Program-made: the position numbers and the translations under genes | Part shown: positions 60,901 through 64,000 of the stretch, piece after piece | Numbering within the stretch: the stretch's first letter is position 1 | How the letters are laid out: every line of letters begins with the position of its first letter | Notes under the pieces: model-generated | Databases searched by the model: none | Seen by the model: the letters and a program-made list of their open reading frames with translations, nothing else | What the model was told of the DNA's origin: nothing | Source: Cryobacterium breve | GTDB taxonomy: Bacteria > Actinomycetota > Actinomycetes > Actinomycetales > Microbacteriaceae | NCBI RefSeq assembly: GCF_004402375.1 | Contig: NZ_SOGJ01000023.1 | Span: 310,001 to 374,000, forward strand | Reading direction: 5' to 3' | Length of the DNA: 64,000 bases

Positions 60901-61305
60901 CTACTGGTCCTTGATGCGGAGGTTCTCGCCTGCCTTGCTCCAGCCCTTTCGATTGGGCATGCCATCCTGAACAACCATGACTTCAAAGCTTGGCGACTTC
61001 ATGGTCGTCATGTTCGAGCCGCACGCTCCTTGCCAGTCAGTGGCCGTCCTGTAGGCGAGCAGGCACACCGGGTAGTCGCGCCCTCGTGCCAAGTACAGCC
61101 GGGTGCCGTCAACGGCATTTACAAACCTCAGGCTGCCGGGGTCGAAATCGTCTAATGCGTAGTCAGGAAGGCCGCTTGGGATGGCATCCTCAGCACTGGG
61201 CGTTCTACTCAGGTCGGAGAAGCCATTAGCAGGCGAACAGCCCATCAGGGTGAATACCGTGGCCGACACGACGACCAACCACACAAACGTCCACTTGTCG
61301 GCCAT
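60901..61305 (-). CDS. Lipoprotein, family A (paralogue of 15434-15871)
   Basis: 134 aa; lipobox FTLMGC. Shares ordered motifs with the lipoprotein at 15434-15871: PSGLPDYALDDF, LRFVNAVDG, YPVCLLAY, QGACGSN and the closing GWSKAGENLRI. Identity outside the motifs is low. Outer-face lipoprotein of unknown role; ends 65 bases before the SecD-P1-like gene starts, so the two probably form one transcript. Confidence 0.72.
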   Translation of the reverse strand: MADKWTFVWLVVVSATVFTLMGCSPANGFSDLSRTPSAEDAIPSGLPDYALDDFDPGSLRFVNAVDGTRLYLARGRDYPVCLLAYRTATDWQGACGSNMTTMKSPSFEVMVVQDGMPNRKGWSKAGENLRIKDQ

Positions 61306-61472
61306 ATATCTCCCCCAATTTAGGCAAACCTATCGGTTTACGAAATCGGACCACAAGGGGTTCGTCCTGCGCGCCCCCAGAGCTGAACAATTCAGCCTCA
61401 ATCCGTTAGAATCCACGCCACGGAGTACCACTCGACCCGAGGCAAGCCTCGACGAACCGACAGCGGCGATGA

Positions 61473-61958
61473 TTGACTGATCAAGTGGAAAACGATGAAC
61501 TGAATCCGGTCAAGGTGTTCATGCGTGAGGTCCCCAGCGACTCGCTCCCGGCTGACATGCACCAGGAGATGGCCGTCAGTCTGGTCTGGGAGGATCGTGC
61601 TCAGGTCGCGCTCCAGGTGAACCTCGCACCGGACGTCATCGCACTGCTCGTCCATGATGCCGAGGCGACAGTAAGACACATGCTCTACAACCTCCACAGA
61701 GACATCCCCTCGGCCCTCCTGGAAGCGGTGCTCGATCAACATCCCGAGGATGCTCCCAAGATCGCCTTCCAGATCAACGCACCACTCACCGCACTGCGAT
61801 TGAAGCCTTTCAACTTTGCCTCCCCCAACGACATTGACCGGTATCTCACCGGGACCGGAGCCGAAACAGACCGAGCACGCGCATTTCGTTCAACCCCCAA
61901 GACGTCCGACAACGGATCCCTCACACTGGACGCCCTGATGCAAACCATCTCCCGCTGA
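61473..61958 (+). CDS. Hypothetical soluble protein
   Basis: 161 aa from a TTG at 61473; a GTG four codons later is equally possible. VKVFMREVPSDSLPADMHQE, LQVNLAPDVIALLVHDAEAT and ALLEAVLDQHPEDAPKIAFQ give an alternating helix/strand pattern of a compact domain. No TM, no family recognised. Followed closely by another hypothetical gene on the same strand. Confidence 0.55.
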   Translation: MTDQVENDELNPVKVFMREVPSDSLPADMHQEMAVSLVWEDRAQVALQVNLAPDVIALLVHDAEATVRHMLYNLHRDIPSALLEAVLDQHPEDAPKIAFQINAPLTALRLKPFNFASPNDIDRYLTGTGAETDRARAFRSTPKTSDNGSLTLDALMQTISR

Positions 61959-61972
61959 GGGTTCCTCTGGGA

Positions 61973-62323
61973 ATGACCCTGGCTCGTAGAGTACTGAGCA
62001 TGCGAGCAACAGAAACAGTGCATGCCGAGCCGCGCGACTCCATTGACTCGCCTGCCTATCGCGTGAACTTCTGGCAACGGCCCTCACCCGAGCATGGATG
62101 GAATCTGGACGCCTACGTCCTCACAGACGTCGAGGACATCACCGAAGTACTCCAATGGGTGGACGAGCACGCAGCCGGACGCCGTTTCGAGGTATTTGTG
62201 GAGATGAACGAGGAACCAGAGCGCTCGTTCCAGAGCCCGCGAATGACTGGGCTCATTCGGATGCTTGGAAGCAACCCCAATGCTGGCGAAACCGTTGAGA
62301 TCGTCCGCCTCCAAAAGATGTAG
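61973..62323 (+). CDS. Hypothetical soluble protein
   Basis: 116 aa; start is uncertain (ATG at 62000, nine codons in, is an option). YRVNFWQRPSPEHGWNLDAY, VLTDVEDITEVLQWVDEHAA and GRRFEVFVEMNEEPERSFQS, then LIRMLGSNPN: a small alpha/beta domain. Spaced 15 bases from the preceding gene, so probably co-transcribed. No family recognised. Confidence 0.65.
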   Translation: MTLARRVLSMRATETVHAEPRDSIDSPAYRVNFWQRPSPEHGWNLDAYVLTDVEDITEVLQWVDEHAAGRRFEVFVEMNEEPERSFQSPRMTGLIRMLGSNPNAGETVEIVRLQKM

Positions 62324-62356
62324 CTTCTGGCGATTCAGGTGCTCGGGCGCCCGCAG

Positions 62357-62391
62357 GACGTTCGGCGTTCGGCGTTCGGCGTTCAGCGTTC
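62357..62391. repeat. 7-bp tandem repeat, five copies
   Basis: GACGTTC, three exact GGCGTTC, then AGCGTTC, uninterrupted, in the gap between the hypothetical gene and grpB. Slippage-prone. Confidence 0.95.
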
Positions 62392-62450
62392 CCTGCTGGC
62401 GGACTTCAATGAGGCCTCAACGGTCGAGTCTGTCGTGCCAGACTCGCTGG

Positions 62451-63017
62451 ATGGACCAGGCAAGAGGCACGGAACTCGACACCATCCTGATCGGCGGTCG
62501 TGAGCCACGAGCGATCGTCATCGTCGATTACAACGACACATGGCCCGCGAAAGCCGCTTCCATGGCCCACAAGATCCAGGGCTCCTTGGGCCCGGCTGCG
62601 CTGTCGGTCGAACACATTGGCTCGACCTCAGTCTCTGGACTGGCTGCGAAACCGGTGATCGACATGCTTCTTGTCGTGGCCGACATTGACGACGAGGAGT
62701 CCTACCTTGTGCCCCTGGAATCCATCGGGTTGCGGCTCCGTGTTTGAGAAGACGGCCACCGGATGCTCCGCACGGCGGAGTTGGACTTCCACGTGCATGT
62801 TCTTCCGCCAGAGACCGCCGAGCGGACCGACTATCTCGACCTCCGCGACTGGCTCCGGGTCAGCGCGGCAGACCGTGCACTCTACGAATCCACAAAGCGG
62901 ACGCTCGCGGCCAACACATGGAGCGACATGGACCACTACGCCGACGCCAAGAGTGCAGTCATCCAGCAGATATTGACCCATGCACGCAACTGGCGAGCAG
63001 GCCAGCCCACCAGCTGA
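62451..63017 (+). pseudogene. GrpB-family gene interrupted by one in-frame TGA
   Basis: Reading from the ATG at 62451, IVIVDYNDTWPAKAASMAHK and LSVEHIGSTSVSGLAAKPVI are the GrpB (nucleotidyltransferase-like) signatures. At 62745 a TGA interrupts LRLRV; the same frame continues EDGHRMLRTAELDFHVHVLP and LRDWLRVSAADRALYESTKR to a normal stop at 63017. The TGA sits where relatives have an Arg, so a CGA-to-TGA change is the simplest cause. Both halves are otherwise intact, which suggests a recent event. Confidence 0.85.
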
Positions 63018-63174
63018 ACCGTCCCAAAGCAACCAAGTCCCGGCGAGGGTTCCGTCTGGCGAGCTGCTCCGGACTGGCCAGGCAATCGACGGCGTATTGC
63101 CCCGAACGACCACGCGGTCGTAGGCTCGCGCTAAGTAGGGCACTCAGGTGTCCGCGAATCGAGGGGTGGTCGAG

Positions 63175-63345
63175 ATGGAATTCAGTGCTCTTTTTTGGTG
63201 GAACTTCTGGGTGGTAGTCCAGGTTCTCATTGTGGTTGGGGTCGTCGTGGCTCTGGGGCTTTTCATCCGCTGGGGGCGGCGCAAGAGCGCCATTCTTGAG
63301 GCGAGCCAACCCACGGAAGGTCACCGGCCCGCTGCCGGTAAGTAG
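63175..63345 (+). CDS. Small single-TM protein (paralogue of 16366-16539)
   Basis: 56 aa from the ATG at 63175 (a start at 63148 would add nine residues). MEFSALFWWNFWVVVQVLIV, one TM, then FIRWGRRKSAILEAS and a polar tail. Nearly the same protein as at 16366, with shared upstream DNA (GTCGTAGGCTCGCGCT exact). Function unknown. Confidence 0.65.
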   Translation: MEFSALFWWNFWVVVQVLIVVGVVVALGLFIRWGRRKSAILEASQPTEGHRPAAGK

Positions 63346-63547
63346 CGAGTGGAAGTCCCCCGCAGGGGGTTCCTCATCGCCACTCCCCCGAGACTTCGGA
63401 ACCTCGACGGGTTGGCGCCGAATCGGCCTCCAGGTGCTTTGAGGTGCCGCGATTCTGAACCTGCGATTCACTCTGTCTCTCTCGCCAGCAGTGGTGCAAC
63501 ACGCGTGGCGTATGCAAACGTGGTCACATCAGGCTGATGGCACCGCC

Positions 63548-63904
63548 ATGAGTGCCCCGATTGTGCGTAGAAGGCCCCCGATGTCTGAAACTGCGCCGAA
63601 GCATCCCGCTCGGCTCCACCTATTCTGGGCTCTTCCGATTCCGGTGGTTTTCAGCTCGGTCCTTCTGATCAGCGCGCTTTGGGACTTCTGCGGAATCAGC
63701 GGATGCACGGGTGGCGGATTTGGAATCAGCCGGGATATCGACGGCACGATCGGCAACCTTCTGCCAATCCCATTTCTGATCGGACTGCCCATCTTCCTCG
63801 TTCCCTGGTCGCCCAACCGCTGGGTCAGGGCCGTTGTGGCACTCGTGATCGGAGTCGCTTTCGCGGGACTCGGATTCGGACTTCTCATGTCGATGGCCTC
63901 GTGA
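63548..63904 (+). CDS. Three-TM membrane protein, unknown
   Basis: 118 aa from the ATG at 63548; an ATG eleven codons later (MSETAPKHPA) is also plausible. TM ~30-50, an outer loop with DFCGISGCTGGGFGIS (two Cys that may pair), TM ~68-86 and ~92-112. No family recognised. Confidence 0.6.
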   Translation: MSAPIVRRRPPMSETAPKHPARLHLFWALPIPVVFSSVLLISALWDFCGISGCTGGGFGISRDIDGTIGNLLPIPFLIGLPIFLVPWSPNRWVRAVVALVIGVAFAGLGFGLLMSMAS

Positions 63905-63962
63905 AGCGTTCCGCGTGTGGACAGCTTGATCGGGTCTTGGCAGTCCAAGGCAGTCTCGGCTA

Positions 63963-63976
63963 GATTATCGATAATC
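63963..63976. promoter_or_regulatory. Perfect 14-bp palindrome before a gene outside the window
   Basis: GATTATCGATAATC, followed 13 bases later by CCAGGAGG, a strong SD. A gene most likely starts just after the window end, with this dyad as its operator. Confidence 0.5.
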
Positions 63977-64000
63977 GTTAAGTAGCCAGGAGGGTCACTA

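Noticed and set aside
62745-62747. Selenocysteine or programmed read-through at the grpB TGA
   Set aside because: GrpB relatives have Arg, not Cys, around this position, and no SECIS-like hairpin is evident after the TGA. A nonsense change or sequencing error is simpler.
1-64000. Insertion sequence, phage or integrative element boundaries
   Set aside because: No transposase, integrase, terminal inverted repeats or tRNA was seen. The copper island looks acquired from its content, but no attachment sites could be identified.

Overview
The window is high-GC, densely coding DNA. Many gene junctions are ATGA or GTGA overlaps, and GTG starts are common. A quinol-type NO reductase, a NirK fused to an NnrS-like membrane domain, CmtR-like and BlaI/CopY-like sensors, a deazaflavin-dependent nitroreductase and a zinc-independent L36 together point to an Actinomycete, probably Microbacteriaceae. 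That placement is inference. I found no rRNA, tRNA, CRISPR array, insertion sequence or phage.

0-8.2 kb (mostly minus strand) is a nitrogen-oxide block. It holds quinol NO reductase (cut by the window start), a three-part NirK, an NnrS-like protein and a DUF2249 protein, with a divergent Rieske protein and a Cys-containing winged-helix regulator. 8.2-27.4 kb is mixed accessory DNA: small membrane proteins, lipoproteins, GNAT acetyltransferases, an EamA/MocR divergent pair, a secreted trypsin-like protease, TetR/GAP and MarR/NmrA pairs, and a CDF exporter with a CmtR-like sensor. Several decayed genes are visible between them.

27.9-32.5 kb is the most unusual block: six genes reading right, all but the last junction overlapping. 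They encode a DoxD/DoxX-like membrane protein, a second membrane protein, an acyl-CoA-dehydrogenase-fold protein lacking the catalytic Glu, a signal-less PhnD-like binding-protein-fold protein, a radical SAM protein with a TusA-like N-terminus, and a DUF2064 (rSAM-associated) transferase. The family mix suggests sulfur or selenium chemistry, with substrate unknown. A class III CoA-transferase and a MerR/thioredoxin-like metal pair follow.

35.3-51.9 kb is a copper-resistance island: YVTN propeller protein, CopZ, CPC-type CopA, DUF6153-like and DUF305 proteins, two M23 peptidases, a decayed lgt, CcdA with thiol-redox partners, DUF3105, BlaI with an M56 peptidase, three small copper-type proteins, a SHOCT protein and a CPD-type P-ATPase. 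Two operator families recur in its promoters: a 17-bp TACTAT-N5-ATAGTA dyad (five sites, including one before blaI itself) and a CsoR-like TACCCC/GGGGTA dyad (clear at three promoters). The promoter of the second ATPase carries both.

52.1-56 kb looks like a zinc-starvation locus. A Zur-like box lies between a COG0523 GTPase gene (with a [2Fe-2S] thioredoxin-like partner) and an operon of C-minus L36, a Cys-tailed flavoprotein and a BASS/ACR3-like transporter. 56.1-64 kb returns to accessory genes: DUF4386/TetR with two perfect operators, an ApeA-HEPN-like protein, lipoproteins (one SecD-P1-like), a GrpB gene interrupted by one in-frame TGA, and second copies of a lipoprotein family and a small membrane protein that also occur near 15-16 kb.
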